A DNA stretch of 64,000 bases from Perca fluviatilis (GCF_010015445.1 NC_053133.1:19702922-19766921), one strand, 5' to 3'; positions 27,364-38,459 are shown, counted from the first letter of the stretch. Notes: a model not told the origin generated them from the letters alone. A program made the numbers and translations.

Positions 27364-27533
27364 CTTAAAGTTAAAATGGTGCAGTATATGTGTTGCTTCC
27401 TGCAAATGATGCCTGAACAGACATCTTCAAGTCTCTCTCATTTCAGGGAATGAGGACCACCAGGACTGAGCACTGCAGAAAAATGACTTACAACAGTGGA
27501 GCTCCTACGCTGTTGGCTGTGTCTACTGGCTAA
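17602..27533 (+). CDS. rarres2: Chemerin-like (rarres2-related), copy 2, with transposon-filled introns
   Basis: Paralogue of the gene at 15578. Exons 17602-17793, 20534-20644, 20731-20832 and 27447-27533 have consensus splice sites, all phase 0, and give 163 residues. There is a signal peptide (MAAGLLLLVCAGAVLCSVGA), a cystatin-like helix (GVDLALEQLNTHAGV), YLYHHFYLKPTTC, and the same six cysteines (two in exon 2, three in exon 3, one in exon 4). The C-terminus is YNSGAPTLL then AVSTG, so the tail motif is shared by both paralogues. Intron 1 (2.7 kb) holds a Tc1 transposon. Intron 3 (6.6 kb) holds a hAT element, a foldback transposon, an LTR element and a piggyBac-like MITE. AATAAA overlaps the region just after the stop. 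It reads as a functional gene, but splicing across intron 3 needs RNA evidence. Its intron 1 to exon 3 region is copied at 38510, 54001 and 58505. Confidence 0.82.
18855..20336 (+). mobile_element. Tc1/mariner transposon with near-complete transposase
   Basis: 1482-bp element in intron 1 of chemerin-like copy 2. Outer termini are perfect inverted repeats for at least 36 bp (CAAACCCGATTCC... with ...GGAATCGGGTTTG). The similarity continues imperfectly for about 200 bp, typical of long-terminal-repeat-type fish Tc1 elements. It sits next to TA on the left; the right flank is a TG/TA microsatellite. The paralogous introns at 39500 and 59570 lack it, so it arrived after or independently of the duplications. 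Confidence 0.92.
19102..20085 (+). pseudogene. Tc1-type DD34E transposase, slightly decayed
   Basis: An open frame of 327 codons covers nearly all of a Tc1 transposase, which usually has about 340 residues. The N-terminal helix-turn-helix region includes LSSSTVHNIIQRFRESGTIS. The catalytic DDE signatures are SDESKFEV, QHDNARPHTA and SPDLSPIENIW, all present. Decay signs: the usual start context (ATG at 19126, GRGSPIPP) reads into a TGA, so the long frame begins out of register. A lysine-rich stretch near residue 115 replaces the expected sequence around an A-run. The frame stops about ten residues early at RLQVL. Probably inactive but recent. Confidence 0.85.
20335..20399. repeat. Compound (TG)n(TA)n microsatellite
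   Basis: A TG run followed directly by a TA run at the right edge of the Tc1 element. The paralogous sites (40036-40080, 59575-59640) also carry TA and CA runs, so the microsatellite predates the insertion. Confidence 0.9.
20852..20892. repeat. (TG)n microsatellite
   Basis: TG run 20 bp after exon 3 of chemerin-like copy 2. The paralogue at 40565 has the same run, about twice as long. Confidence 0.9.
21097..22040 (-). mobile_element. hAT-type non-autonomous transposon
   Basis: Perfect 8-bp target-site duplication CTTTATTC (21089-21096 and 22041-22048) brackets a 944-bp element. Its ends are similar inverted repeats (CAGTGTTCGAACTATACC and, inverted, CAGGGTGCGAACTACGG). The 8-bp duplication and CAG terminus are hAT features. 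It carries only the 5' end of a transposase-like gene on the minus strand (21322-21621). Confidence 0.9.
21322..21621 (-). pseudogene. hAT-like transposase N-terminal fragment
   Basis: About 100 codons start with MAKRKQGSLINFGFTKK and include a serine/threonine/proline-rich spacer. They end in SPYTWLFVKDGSLGCVAM, which resembles the start of the TTF/BED-type zinc finger of fish hAT and hAT-derived proteins (W..Y.W......G..C). The catalytic part is missing, so the element cannot move by itself. The assignment is by motif resemblance only. Confidence 0.55.
22680..23120 (+). repeat. 5' LTR
   Basis: 441 bp, TG...CA bounded. It contains the predicted TATA box (22892-22898) and start of the R region (about 22923). 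It has about 46 bp (near 22810-22856) that the 3' LTR lacks. Confidence 0.92.
23137..23457 (+). CDS. Gag-like N-terminal protein of the LTR element
   Basis: 106 codons from an ATG 16 bp after the 5' LTR, beginning MDPAERLL. The MDPA start just after the primer-binding site is typical of sushi-type Ty3/gypsy gag genes. The helical, leucine- and arginine-rich segment ends in a Ser/Pro-rich tail, then a TAA stop. It is much shorter than a normal gag and lacks a zinc knuckle, so it is a remnant or a non-autonomous product. Confidence 0.6.
   Translation: MDPAERLLCTKKVLEFGWTVRCLLCSEPDRRPPFLEKLAIQRQWLSERPWVSHLVPQLEGFKHQLDCFLQATSSDSPTTSLPPPQSANTVAVGACFVSQPATLPVR
23525..24716. repeat. Internal minisatellite-like block of the LTR element
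   Basis: Several tandem short repeats in series: about 23525-23750 (units with 'GATTCGCCGC' and 'TGACGTGCAGC'), 23800-23970 (units with 'AGCTAGCTAGCAG'), 24180-24350 (a C-rich unit around 'CCTGTCACCGTGCC') and 24375-24440 (15-bp unit 'TCTGAGTCTGTCCCG'). They make long open frames on both strands (23751-24797 +, 23933-24349 -). The frames reflect repeat composition (PVTVPVSV-type peptides), not a recognised domain. Confidence 0.75.
24717..25107 (+). repeat. 3' LTR
   Basis: 391 bp, nearly identical to the 5' LTR apart from one missing block of about 46 bp and a lost 4-bp CCTG unit. CCATG follows immediately as the target-site duplication. Confidence 0.92.
26161..26674. mobile_element. piggyBac-like MITE (TTAA)
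   Basis: TTAA at 26157-26160 and 26675-26678 flank a 514-bp element. Termini AGGTCCCATGGCATG and, inverted, AGGTCCCATAACATG are alike. Non-coding. It lies inside the loop of the larger TTAA foldback element 22378-26976. Confidence 0.82.
27281..27362. repeat. (GT)n microsatellite
   Basis: Pure GT run of 82 bp, 85 bp before the last exon of chemerin-like copy 2, where it could influence splicing. Confidence 0.95.
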
Positions 27534-27539
27534 AATAAA

Positions 27540-28790
27540 AAGCAAAAAGAACGTGCTTCATAATATAGTAAATGGAGAATCTGCACTTCACCTCTTGCAT
27601 GCTTAATTCACTATAATGAACTAACTTTGACAAGCCGATTCTCATTGCAATTTCCTGCAGATTTCTCATCCAGGCTTCACTTATAATAAACAAATACAAA
27701 GGCAGCACATCTGCACATTCATTCATTATGTTTTTGTTATGTTTTCCCATCTATAAAAATGGTGATTCAACCTCACTTTAAGCTCCTCCCTGCTGTGATA
27801 CATTAGTTCATTCATTGCTCATAAAGTCACTGTATTACAGTTGTAACATTGTGTAATAAAAAGATAAACAAAAAGTGTTTATCTGTGTTGTGTGTAGACT
27901 TCTTATGATCCAGATTCTTTACAGGCTGGAATCCTCATCATGGATATCTGCCCCCCTACAGCCACACTCTAATTCAGCACTGTCTAGGCTGTACACAGTG
28001 TTTTAGAAATTCAGAGGTCCAAAAACTGAGCTTAATAGAGGGGTTCTGGGTCCTCAAATGAAAACAAATAATATCTTTGGAACTCAAACAGAACATAAAC
28101 GTGAGCAAATTGTGTGTGTCTCTGCGTTATTGGGAATATCTTCTTGAAAGAAATACTGAAGTCCGGGCCTCAGTGACCTTAATGGTGTGTACAGGTAACA
28201 ACAACTAAAATAAAACTTATTTTCCCTTGAGGCACAGCTCAGCCAAAAAGGGCAAATGGGCTGTTGCCCGGGCAACTTTAGCCCATCCTTGTGCACATCC
28301 TGTAGTTGACACAATGTACAGAGCGTGGGAAGTGGAGCGAGGCAATAAGAGCCTTCTTTGTCTTCTTTGTTGACTGTTTGGATAAAATGGAAAGGTAATA
28401 AAATAGCACCGCCTGTTCAGATTTCAACTTTGATTTTCAGGTTTGGTAAACTGAGTGAAAAGCTTCAACACTTGTCACGCTACAACTTGTTGACTTATCT
28501 TGTAATTACAGTATGACAGCTTAATGTCAAGCTCATGCATGTTCGCAGATGGGTAAAAACCCTTGGAGCACTTTCTTGTGTACATCAGAATTGGTAGCCA
28601 ACTATCACTAGCCTCTTTCAACTTAACTAATCACTGATTAACTCTGAAACTATTTAACGTGTTTCCTTCTCTGTCCTTTGAAGATCGTGCATATGTCACA
28701 ATAAACCCAAATCCTGCACGACTGAGATGTTTAGGAGAGATTTGAGCAGTTCAAGCAGACAGGAACACTCCCCTTGTCTAGCTCCACCCC
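27540..28790. other. Spacer between chemerin-like copy 2 and lectin gene 1
   Basis: Unique-looking spacer that is repeated at 40700-42960 in the second unit. No gene seen. It carries the upstream flank of the lectin promoter. Position 27882-27900 is the empty site for the hAT element present at 40864-41976. Confidence 0.6.
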
Positions 28791-28797
28791 CCTATTC

Positions 28798-28883
28798 TAT
28801 ATAAAAATGGAGTGAATTTCACATCTTGTACTTTACTCCTTTTCCTCCACTTGCAGTCTGACTGGGGTGGGACATTCAACCCT
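28798..28883 (+). promoter_or_regulatory. Core promoter and 5' non-coding exon of lectin gene 1
   Basis: TATA box TATATAAAAA at 28798-28807. A GAATTTCAC motif lies 7 bp further on. The untranslated exon starts about 28828 and ends at the donor CCCT/GTAAGTA (28883/28884). The same layout occurs before lectin copies at 42968, 47145, 50160 and 63630. Confidence 0.75.
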
Positions 28884-29147
28884 GTAAGTATTTCATACTT
28901 TTATACTGATGGATGGATTCATACATTTCTGTGCAAGAGTATTCCCATGCATGGAGTTATTGCAGTTTGATGTTAAATCTGTGCTGTGTTTACTTTAAGT
29001 TTATAATTGGTGCATAAGATGTATTGTGGGTGTAAACAAGGGGGAAATTACTGCTATTCATATTGGGAAACTAACGCAAAAACATATTTTGAATGCATTT
29101 TCAGTGTTGGATAGACACAGCAAAGACTTTCTTTTTGTTTCAGAATC

Positions 29148-29642
29148 ATGAGTAGGAACTTCTTGTCCAAAAACGATGAGCTTCGCAAGGGAGACTTTCT
29201 GATTTCCAACAACGGGGAGTATAAGGCTGTCTTCCAGGTGAGTAACTCTGAATATTTGTGCACTCCAAACATTTACAGTATAAGGATGCATTATACATAT
29301 TCACTGGTCAGTGTAAAAAGTAAATGTTTGAAGATGCACACTCTGATAGCAATCAAATGTCTCTGTTTCTGCCTGCAGGATGATGGTAACTTTGTCATCT
29401 ACGGCTGGAAGCCTGTGTGGGCTTCAGACACTTGTGGTTCAGACGTTTTCCGCCTGTGCATGCAGGCTGACTGCAACCTGGTCATGTACAACAAGGCTAA
29501 CGGTCCCAAGTGGCAAACAAACTCCCACAAGTCAGGAGATTGCAACATGTGCCGTCTTCATCTGACCAACGATGGCAAACTGGTGGTGTACAAAGAAGGT
29601 GATGAAATTTGGAGCTCTGCTAACTCCAGCGGCATGAAATGA
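29148..29642 (+). CDS. B-type mannose-binding lectin (pufflectin-like), copy 1
   Basis: Small lectin of the monocot-type (bulb) mannose-binding family, found in fish skin and gut mucus (pufflectin, lily-type lectins). Exons 29148-29237 and 29379-29642 join in phase 0 and give 117 residues; pufflectin has 116. There is no signal peptide, as is usual for the family. The mannose-site consensus QxDxNxVxY appears twice: QDDGNFVIY, built across the exon junction, and QADCNLVMY. A third site is degenerate (TNDGKLVVY). The start is set by AATCATG just after the acceptor and is shared by all copies. A polyadenylation signal is at 29719. Sugar binding is inferred from the intact motifs. Confidence 0.92.
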   Translation: MSRNFLSKNDELRKGDFLISNNGEYKAVFQVSNSEYLCTPNIYSIRMHYTYSLVSVKSKCLKMHTLIAIKCLCFCLQDDGNFVIYGWKPVWASDTCGSDVFRLCMQADCNLVMYNKANGPKWQTNSHKSGDCNMCRLHLTNDGKLVVYKEGDEIWSSANSSGMK

Positions 29643-31115
29643 TGTCATAACATGACAAGCCTATTCAAATTGAATGCTTTGCAAAGGAAAATCATCTCTG
29701 GATGGCAGCTTGAATTACAATAAACCTGCCAACCATGTAATCTGTAATTAAATAAAAACACATTTTCACAATGTATAAATGTGTTTCTCTTCTCTTTGTA
29801 CTTGGTACTTTATACTGGTTATGTTAAACAGTTTTAATGTGATGCAGATGTCTTGGTAAAGAGCACTAGTAGTTTTTGGGGGTTTGTGTCCAGAAAAAGG
29901 GAAAGTAGAAAAAGAATAATGAGATAAATCAGAGAACATGAGTACACTTCACTCAAACAAAACTAGTACTACTTTATACTTATATGTCTTACTTTAGAAA
30001 CATTCTAATAAACTAAAATATAAACAGAAAACAAAACAAAGGCATGATCGCTTAATAGGGTTTGGTGAGTTTCCCTTCAAGTGAAAAGAAGAAAAAAAAA
30101 AAACAACTTTGTGGTCTGTGCTTTATGTCAGTTGAACCACCATCTACAGCAACCATAAAGAAAGATGAGCTGAAGGTGTTTGCTTATCAAATGTATAATT
30201 ATAACTATTCAGATTACTGTATCTGCAGAAGATTAACATTTCTCTGCAAGAGCCAGACATACTAAGTGGTAATGTTTTATGTGAATACACTGATCAACTG
30301 AAAAACAATGAATAAAATGAATGAATAAAAATCTATGAATGTTTCAGGAGTACGGACATTTTTGTCACTCAAAATGTTGTCTGTGTACATTATAAAACAA
30401 CCATGGTGTCTGAAAAACTGTAAATGACTTGCTTTACCATGTTTGGTGCCAAGTCAGTGTTCAAATAAAAGAAATGATTGCAACTGCAACAAGGCACCAC
30501 AAGATGTCACGCTAAATTTACTGAGCTCCAAACAGTATCTACATATGCTTCACCTTGCGCGCATATTCCTGTGTATGGTTACATGGAGCAGCTGCACATA
30601 AAAAAACATGTTAAATGTTTTTTCAATATTAATTAATGCTTTTCTCCATCTGAATTCCTGGTAGGAGATATAAAAATGTCAGATTTAAATGCCAACAGGC
30701 TAAATCCCTTCTTAGACACATTTTGCAGACTTGTTGACACCAAAATTAAAAGGATTTAAAAAAAAAAGAAAAGACTCAATGCATGATGACTTGGCAAAGG
30801 TGAAGAGAGACGCTTTGAAAGACTTGCAATCAGACAAGAAAGAAAGCTGAGACTCTTGTGGATTCAGTGAGATCAATAACATTCATGTGTGAGGATGTTA
30901 GTCCCAATAGTAGCCATATCATTGTAGTGAGATCATTTTATGAAACTTGACCTAGCTGTATAACATGACCTGTTGTGACTTCTAGGATTATCACAGCCTC
31001 ATAAAACGTTACATCCCCAAACTAGAGACGAGGACATTCAGAAAACAGCTTTCATTCTGTAAGTGTATTGCAGTTAGCGCAGCCCACATTATTTTGGGAT
31101 AGATCCAAATGCAGC
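29643..31115. other. 3' flank of lectin copy 1 with retroelement relic
   Basis: 3' UTR followed by sequence shared with the flanks of the other lectin copies (44770-46740, 52205-53990, 56090-57460). At 30795-30840 is the start of a decayed Penelope-like reverse transcriptase segment that is longer at 53122-53267. No host gene is seen. Confidence 0.6.
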
Positions 31116-31133
31116 AGATTTGTCAGCATTCTT

Positions 31134-31301
31134 TTTTTTTTTTTTAAGATAATTTTTTGGGGCTTTTCCCTTTAATGACAGGATAGACTGGACAGGGAAA
31201 GAGCGATGGGGGATGACACACAGCAAAGTTGAACCTGTGCCACTTCAGGACTCAGCCAAAATGGGGCAAACGCTCTTACTGGGTGAGCTAGAGGCCGCCC
31301 C
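31134..31301 (-). repeat. tRNA-derived SINE with target-site duplication
   Basis: Reads on the minus strand with head 'GGGGCGGCCTCTAGCTCACC' and A-box-like TAGCTCACCCAG, and a T-run at its 3' end. An 18-bp duplication with one mismatch flanks it (31116-31133 and 31302-31319, AGATTTGTCAG.ATTCTT). The paralogous site at 57376 lacks the SINE. Confidence 0.88.
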
Positions 31302-31319
31302 AGATTTGTCAGTATTCTT

Positions 31320-33833
31320 TGTGTAAACTCTACTCCAATAGTATGACAAAAATAGGCTTCAAAAGTCATAAAGTGTGTCTGTTGTCTGTTGTTTGGTCCT
31401 GGGTAGGTATTGTAACTAGAAATGTTTTCTTTTTCATACGGCTCGACCCTATAATGGAATTTGCTGTTGTTTACTTGATCAAGGCCCTTCATTGCCATTT
31501 TCCATCTATCCACCAGATGCCCTAAGACTTTCCCCCCTTTCCCCATCACACGACTGTCTTAACCATCCACACACAAACCTGTTCCCACCTCCCTCATTTG
31601 CTATTCAGTCGCCTGCCTTTCCTTCACACACCCTCATGTGCATTTTATCATCGCATCAGCCTCTCAGTTCATAAATCTGCCAAGTTCCATTCCATAAATT
31701 CCATGTACTTTGAGCCTCTGAGCCCCATACCCTAAAGCTGTAGGCTAACTGCCTGCTTTTGGACTTTGAATCTACCAGGTTGGTCGTCAGGGCCACCAAG
31801 GCCTTTTCTGCTATCCATAACTCTATATCTGCTATATATTTGTTAATTTCATATGTATTTTCATTTTTAAGTGAGTTCCCACAAGTATATTATCGTAATT
31901 TAATTGCTACTCTCTCTCCTGGTTGTTCGGCTTCAAGTGCATTTCATAAATTAGAGCTTTTAACCAATCAGATTCCCCCCTGTGCGGTCTCCGGGTGAAA
32001 AATGTACTCTGAAGCCTTAAGAATTTCGAGTGAATCACTCTGCTGTTTAAGCAAATAGGGCAAATGTTGTTGATTGTCATATTCTTTAGCCAATCTAATT
32101 TTCGAGTTTGCCCTGTTGGGCGTCTTCTTTGACAGGCCAGAGCAAAGCCCAGCGAACCTACGTTGGCTTTTTTCGGACCAGTTAGTATAGGGTGGCCGGC
32201 CGTGAAGCAAAACTAGCAAGCATCACATAACCGTAGCAGTAGGCTAACGTTTGTTTAAGTTCGTTTCGAGTTTTAGATGTAAAGTTAATGAAAGACAGGT
32301 GGATGTACTTTTTCTTCAAATATGAACAGCTTTTGGTAAGTTCAATGGATTTTCTGCATATTAATAAAATGGTTTTAGGCTACTACTGTAGCTGCTTGTG
32401 TTAAAGATTTGAGTAGTGTGCAGCCACTGATGCAGCTTTATTCAGACATACAACATACACACTCGAGAGGGATAGACATGCACAGATCAGCTTCTCACTG
32501 AACAAACTCCTTACTGGCCTCACATCTGGAGAAGATTACATGTTGAGGTTCAGCTCTCCTTTGCACGAAACATAATAACTACACACGGAGAACATTCTTT
32601 CTCATGACCTCTAATCCTGTCATGATATCATACCCAGATGTTTCCCATACCTATCACCACGGGGCCTCATCAGTTGTCACACGAGGCCCCCACACACAAT
32701 AACCACCTGTACACTGCACCAGGGCCGGATTAACAATTTCATGTGCCCTGGGCAACAAGACTCAAGCGCCGCCTCAGCATAAAGTGCATTCAAGAGACAG
32801 AACAGATGCACAAATGTTTAAAATAACTTTTTACAGTTAATCTTTCACAGAACTTGGTGGCTACAGAGTAATTATTAAATGTTTCACTATGTAGCCAATC
32901 AATTATCTTTTGACTGTAACAGTAAAATAAAGCAGACAGCTAGGGAAGCCTTAACTTAAAACCAGAGATTATTTCTAAAATGCTAAAATGTGAAATTATC
33001 ACATCATCATCACGAAGCAAGCAGTGTGTATGGAGTAAAAGTAAACCATTGGCTACACTGTTGCATGTAGTTCAAAGTCAAGATCATGTTTATTGTTTCA
33101 CAATCAACTATATCAACACTTTATGATGAAGCACTATATTCTTATTATTTTATTTTAACAAATGGGCCTTACAACTGGCCTGTCATCTTCATCTGCATCT
33201 CCCTCTCTCTGAATCAGCAGCCTCCTCTTCCTCCCTGTCATCATCTGCCTCTTCCTGATCACTCTCTGCCTCTGTCCCTCTATTTGAATCTGCAGGCTCA
33301 TCTTCATCCCTCACAGTCAATTCTTCCTTTCCCTTTTCTCTTTCACTTATTTCTGCATCTCCTTCTGTGGTCTTCTCCTGCTCTGACCCGCCTGGTCTCT
33401 CCAGTTTACTGCCTTGTCCTTCTTCATTTCCCTCCTTCTCTTCCTCCTGTGCACTACTCAGAATGTGAATACAAATGATGAATTCAAACATGCCAGTTTC
33501 AAATATTTTGTATTATGCTGTTCTTATCTTTACTAAAATCAAAACTAATCAAAGGGCCGAAAGCTCTTACAAATCATGAGTGAGCGATTTGACTTTTGGC
33601 TAACGTAATATATATACGTATATAACGTAATATACGTGCTTTTGTTGATGTTGACTCCCCTTTAGAGAAACTGACTTCCCCTTCAGAGGCTCGGGGGTGC
33701 AGCTCAGTCACTCCAGTCCTTGCCAGTCCTTGATTTTGACTGCATTACTGGGAACGCCCACTAAAACGTAATTTCCGTTTGTGCATAGGGGAAACCATTC
33801 TAATTAATGAGCGTAGACCTTGTTAGCAGTTAA
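31320..33833. other. Non-coding region with repeat fragments
   Basis: Begins with a segment repeated at 46780, 49020 and 61560. At about 32720 a fish repeat motif 'GCCGGATTAACAATTT' appears. An antisense acidic open frame (33189-33491) is low-complexity Glu/Asp repeat from a pyrimidine-rich strand, and I do not call a gene. Confidence 0.5.
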
Positions 33834-36800
33834 AGGTCCAATATGTAATATATGTACTGTAATAGGCTAAATCAAAAAATTACACCAATGCCTCATCAGA
33901 TATTAAGGAAACATGTTAAGCTGAAATACTATCTTTTCTGACAACAATGCTAATTTCAGTATTTTTTCTTTTTGAAATTTACATTCCGTGACGGAATTTA
34001 TGTTTATGTTTTGGTCTGTGGTTGTTACCAACGGCCCTGTTTGACAGCCAGGCCGGGTTGCCAGATATACCTGTAAAAACGTAAACCCAGCACGCTACAG
34101 CTGTAACGTTAGTACAGCCATGAAAGCAGCAAACAAACAAACGGGATCAACGGAGATAGATTCTGCATATTGGAGATGTATTTGAAAGATGGAGACAGCT
34201 TAGAGCCCAAAAGGACGCTGAGTTGGCTTATTTCCTCCTGAACAGGTAAGCATTAGCTTCAGACTAATTTATCACAGCCACTAGGGACGGGCATTGTTAT
34301 GGAGTTATATTCATATCTTTAATCAAGAGCGCATTCTTTCAATTTGAGAGCATTTCTCACTGATATTACGTTCAGATTTTGTAATAATTACCCTCAAAAC
34401 CTTGCTCTCACACTCAAATAGTCACTGCTCGCGCTTGGATTTGCTCTGCTTGTGCTCAAAGTTTGTGCTCCTTGGATTTTCTCTGCTTGTGCTCAAGTTT
34501 GTGCTCACGCTTGATTTGCTCTGCTTGCACTCAAACTTTTGCTTGGCTCAGATATGTTGTTGTTGGACAGTTTCCTGCTCTCAGCTTGCCTTCTCCTCAG
34601 CTATCTGCTCACTTGCAAAGTTTCTGCTCGATTTCTCCTGCGCGCTTGGATTTTTGTGTGTTATAACCCTATCAAAGTCACAACCAATAGTGCCAGCTGT
34701 AGTGTTGACCAATGTGATCCCAACCCGTTGAGGTGCGTTCACTTTACTTTAGAACGTCTGTTGGCGGCTGCTCTGTAACCTGACTGTAACCAAGTTTATA
34801 TTCCCGCCGTTATAGCTTTATTATAAGTATATGTCACAATGTGCCAGGGCGTTGGCCTTTCACCTGCACCCAGGAAGGGCTTTGAAGTGGGCGGATGAGT
34901 TTGTCCACAACTCGAGGGTAGTAACATAACTTAAGCACCTGCTGCTAGCTAGATATGGCTGCATATAGCCTAGCGTCACATTATGTTCTTTTTGTATAGC
35001 TATAGATTGACGCATATGCGAACAGTGTGTGTATATGTGATGACCCTACTTTGTATTTTTCCTCGTTTGGTTAACCATGTCTGGTTTGGCTAATTTCATG
35101 TTAGAGCCAGTAGTAACATAAACTGTATATAATGGCACAAGACTGGTTGTTTGTGTCGTTTTGCATCACTGTTGTTGTTGTTCATCAGATTTAGTTATTT
35201 ATATACATTAGTTTGATAGATTCATAGCAACTGTATAAAACGTTCAATTTTATCACTATAATCAGTCTAAATATATGGATTTCCTTAATACAGTTATTTG
35301 TTTAATTGTACAAAGCAACTGTAGTATTTTGTTTACTTTCTTTCATCCAGGTGGGGCTGGGGGTTGACCCTGTTGATCTGTGTGTCTATCACCAACCCAT
35401 ATAGCTAAATACCCTGCTACTCTGCTACTGCTGTATGTTTACAACTACAACCGCTCAACTACTGTATGCTGTCTACCCATCTGCAAGTTGTTTGTAGTGC
35501 ATCATCAACAGTACACTTAAAGTTTTGGGTATGGCTTGGTGTCCATACCTCAAACTGATTATTTTTTGTGTTATATTAGTACAGACAACAGTATATATTA
35601 CTTTCACAGTTATATTATTCTGGTGTAACTGTTGACTTTCTCTATTGCTATACTTTGCTACCTCAACTTTACTTAATTGTCTTGTATATTTTATTCTACT
35701 AGTTGTACTCCATTAATGTTATCTTATTGTGTGCATACCGTCCCCTTGTCACTAGCTATCTTATTTTCTAACCCTCTCACAAACTCACTACTGGTTGTTG
35801 CCAATATCTTTCCTGCTACAGTATCTATAGCATTGTACTGTTCACGTGTATACATACATTTTAAGGTGTGTCAAATATTGTGAATTTGTTATATTACTCA
35901 TTGTTTTGAATAATTAAGTATTTACCAAGTGTAGCTCTGGTAATTTAATTGTATTTTATTTTATAAATGTTATGGAACATAAAAACAATTTGCCTTGATC
36001 AGGGTTTAATTTGTTGCAAATGTAACATGGTTTTTAATCTGTATTATTGCTCTGAAAACTACAATGATTTAAGATAGCAGTGATACTTATCAACATTTAT
36101 TGAATTGTTGATATATGACAACTAAGACCTATTCATGTCACAAAACTAATTTGTTCTCTCTTTTATCACTTTGATTATACGTGATGGTGCAGAAAAGGGT
36201 GAAGTCCTTGTAGATCTCTGGCACTTTGAGGACAGACCATCCAGGAACTCTCCACTGTTGTCTTTGTATAGTATGCTCATTAAGACAGATTCATAGATAA
36301 CACGTTTTTAGGTTCATAGCTTGTTTAACATCATTACTACTCTTACTCTGTTTGGTTGTGGTCAGTATTTCTCCCAGGCCTGGTTGTGACCCTGTGAATT
36401 TAAGCAAGAATAAGTGTATAACATGTTTTACTATTATATTATTATATTTTACAATTGCATATTATCAGCTTGCAACCTTCTTGGTTTGTGCTACTGCTGC
36501 TGTCTCTGCACACAGGTGAGTGATGTGCTGACTGGACAGGTCATGCACATAGTGCAGCTGTGATGCAGCAACGGTACTTAAGTCACACCTGGAGAAGAGA
36601 ACAAACCAACAAAATACTTGTTCTTTCTGCTCAGTTTGTTTGTATTATTAAAAATAATTTAAGTTATAAAGATATCATCTCTAGATTGTTATTAGTGGTG
36701 AAATTGTCTAAGCTGGGCCGTGTACTTTTTGTCATTTGATTTTCTTTCTAAGTTTACAAAGGTATTTGTTTTGTTTTTATGGGGTAGCCCGTCTGGTTAT

Positions 36801-38404
36801 ATTCTATGGAGCGCTAGAGTGTACCGGAGCTTGGTCCCTTCCCGGTGCTGACGCTCTGGCGTTGAGAGTGGTCCCGCTAGCTGACCTGGTCTACGCTCCG
36901 TGTTTATTCTTTTTTTTATTTGCAGTGTATGTTGCCTGTGTGAGGCTGCTGTGTTTAGTCTGGTGTGGATACTATTTTGTTAAGTCTATAGACGGATTCC
37001 GTTGTCGTAGACTGCTAAGCTAATCAAAGTTTGCCTTGTTCGATTTTGGATATCGGTGCTAGGAGTTATGGTTCAACAGCAGCCGCATTAACGCTGAAGC
37101 TTCGTGTACTTTGTACTAAATGATAACGCTTTGTTTGGGTGTTTTTTGAGTTTCGTGGTTTGAGACAATAGAGAGAGAAATTTGGTAATTTGTATTATTT
37201 AGGTACTAAACCACCTCATTTGTTTCTGGAATGTAGGCCTATGCTAGCTAGCTAGCTAGGTGCTTACGTTATGTTACTCACCCCTAGTTGTGGACATACT
37301 ACACGTCCCACTTCAAGCTTTCTCCGTTCCTGACGTCAGGTGAAAGTAGTCCACCATTCTGGGCACATTGTTGACATATACTTATAATAAAGCCAAACGG
37401 CGGGGATATATAACTTGGTTACAGTCAGGTTACGTGCGCCCCCAACAGACGTTCTAAAGTAAATGAACGCACCCTCAACGGGGTTGGGATCTTTCTCAAC
37501 ACTACAGCTGGCATTCTATTGGTTGTTGCTTTTGATAGGGTTAACACACAAAAAAGCGCCGGAGGAGAAACCGAGAGCAGAAACTTTGCAAGTGAGCAGA
37601 ATCAGCCTGAGTGGAGAAGGTTCAAAGCTGAGAGCAGGAAATCTGTCCAAAAACAACATATCTGAGCCAGCAGAAAGTTTGAGTGCAAGCAGAGCAAATC
37701 AAGCCGAGCAGTGACTATTTGAGTGTGAGAGCAAGGTTTTGAGGGAAATTATTACAAAATCTGAACGTAATATCAGTGAGAAATGCTCTCAAATTGAAAG
37801 AATGCGCTCTTGATTAAAGATAGGAATATAACTCCATACATTGTCATTTCAACATTTGTGTACTCACATTGAATTATGTAACCAGAGTAGGTTACTCGCA
37901 AAAACAATTGAGACACAGCCAATAAAGTGATCTGGACTGGTTCTGGCTAGTCCTGGCTAACGCTGCCATGCTAACCCTGCTAACTGCTAACGTTAACGGG
38001 GGACCAGGCAAGCAGCCCACGGTTGTTTACAAAGTGTAGTTCAGCGGCCGGAGCCGACAATGGTGAGTTATTTTAAGCCGTGAGAGGGGGACTGTAAATC
38101 GGAAAGAGAGGACTGTGAGTTTGCAGTGTGTTTAGCGATTGTTGCCGTAATTCTAAGCCAATGAAGTGTGTTCAGTCGGCCAGCATCTAATGTTAGCTAC
38201 TCCGCTGTGCTGTGAAGTAATGTCTGACTATGTGAGACAAGCGTCTAGCAACGTTGTTGTGGATGCTGTGGTCTAAGCCTGGCAACCTCCGTGAACTTCG
38301 AGTCTGGGGAGAAGGGAGCGGGGGAGACGACTCTCTCCAGTATTTTGAATTTGTACTGCAGTAACTATTTTAAACACTAGCTGTCAGTATTACATATTGC
38401 ACCT
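33834..38404. mobile_element. Giant foldback piggyBac-like element with arms over 1 kb
   Basis: TTAA at 33830-33833 and 38405-38408 flank a 4.57-kb element. Ends AGGTCCAATATGTAATA and, inverted, AGGTGCAATATGTAATA. The inverted arms run about 33834-34975 and 37240-38404. For example, 34360-34440 pairs with 37700-37780, and 34780-34855 with 37365-37430. The loop of about 2.3 kb (34976-37240) has no transposase or other recognisable domain. Non-autonomous. Confidence 0.82.
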
Positions 38405-38459
38405 TTAATCTTAAATCTTTGTCATATTTACGGTTGTTGCTGTGTGGCATTCTGTGCCT

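Noticed and set aside
33189..33491. Acidic 100-codon minus-strand frame rich in Glu and Asp
   Set aside because: Comes from a C/T-rich low-complexity tract; no start context, splice or homology signal.
36736..37023. 95-codon frame with hydrophobic segments
   Set aside because: Lies in the loop of the foldback element; no family resemblance and not flanked by coding signals.
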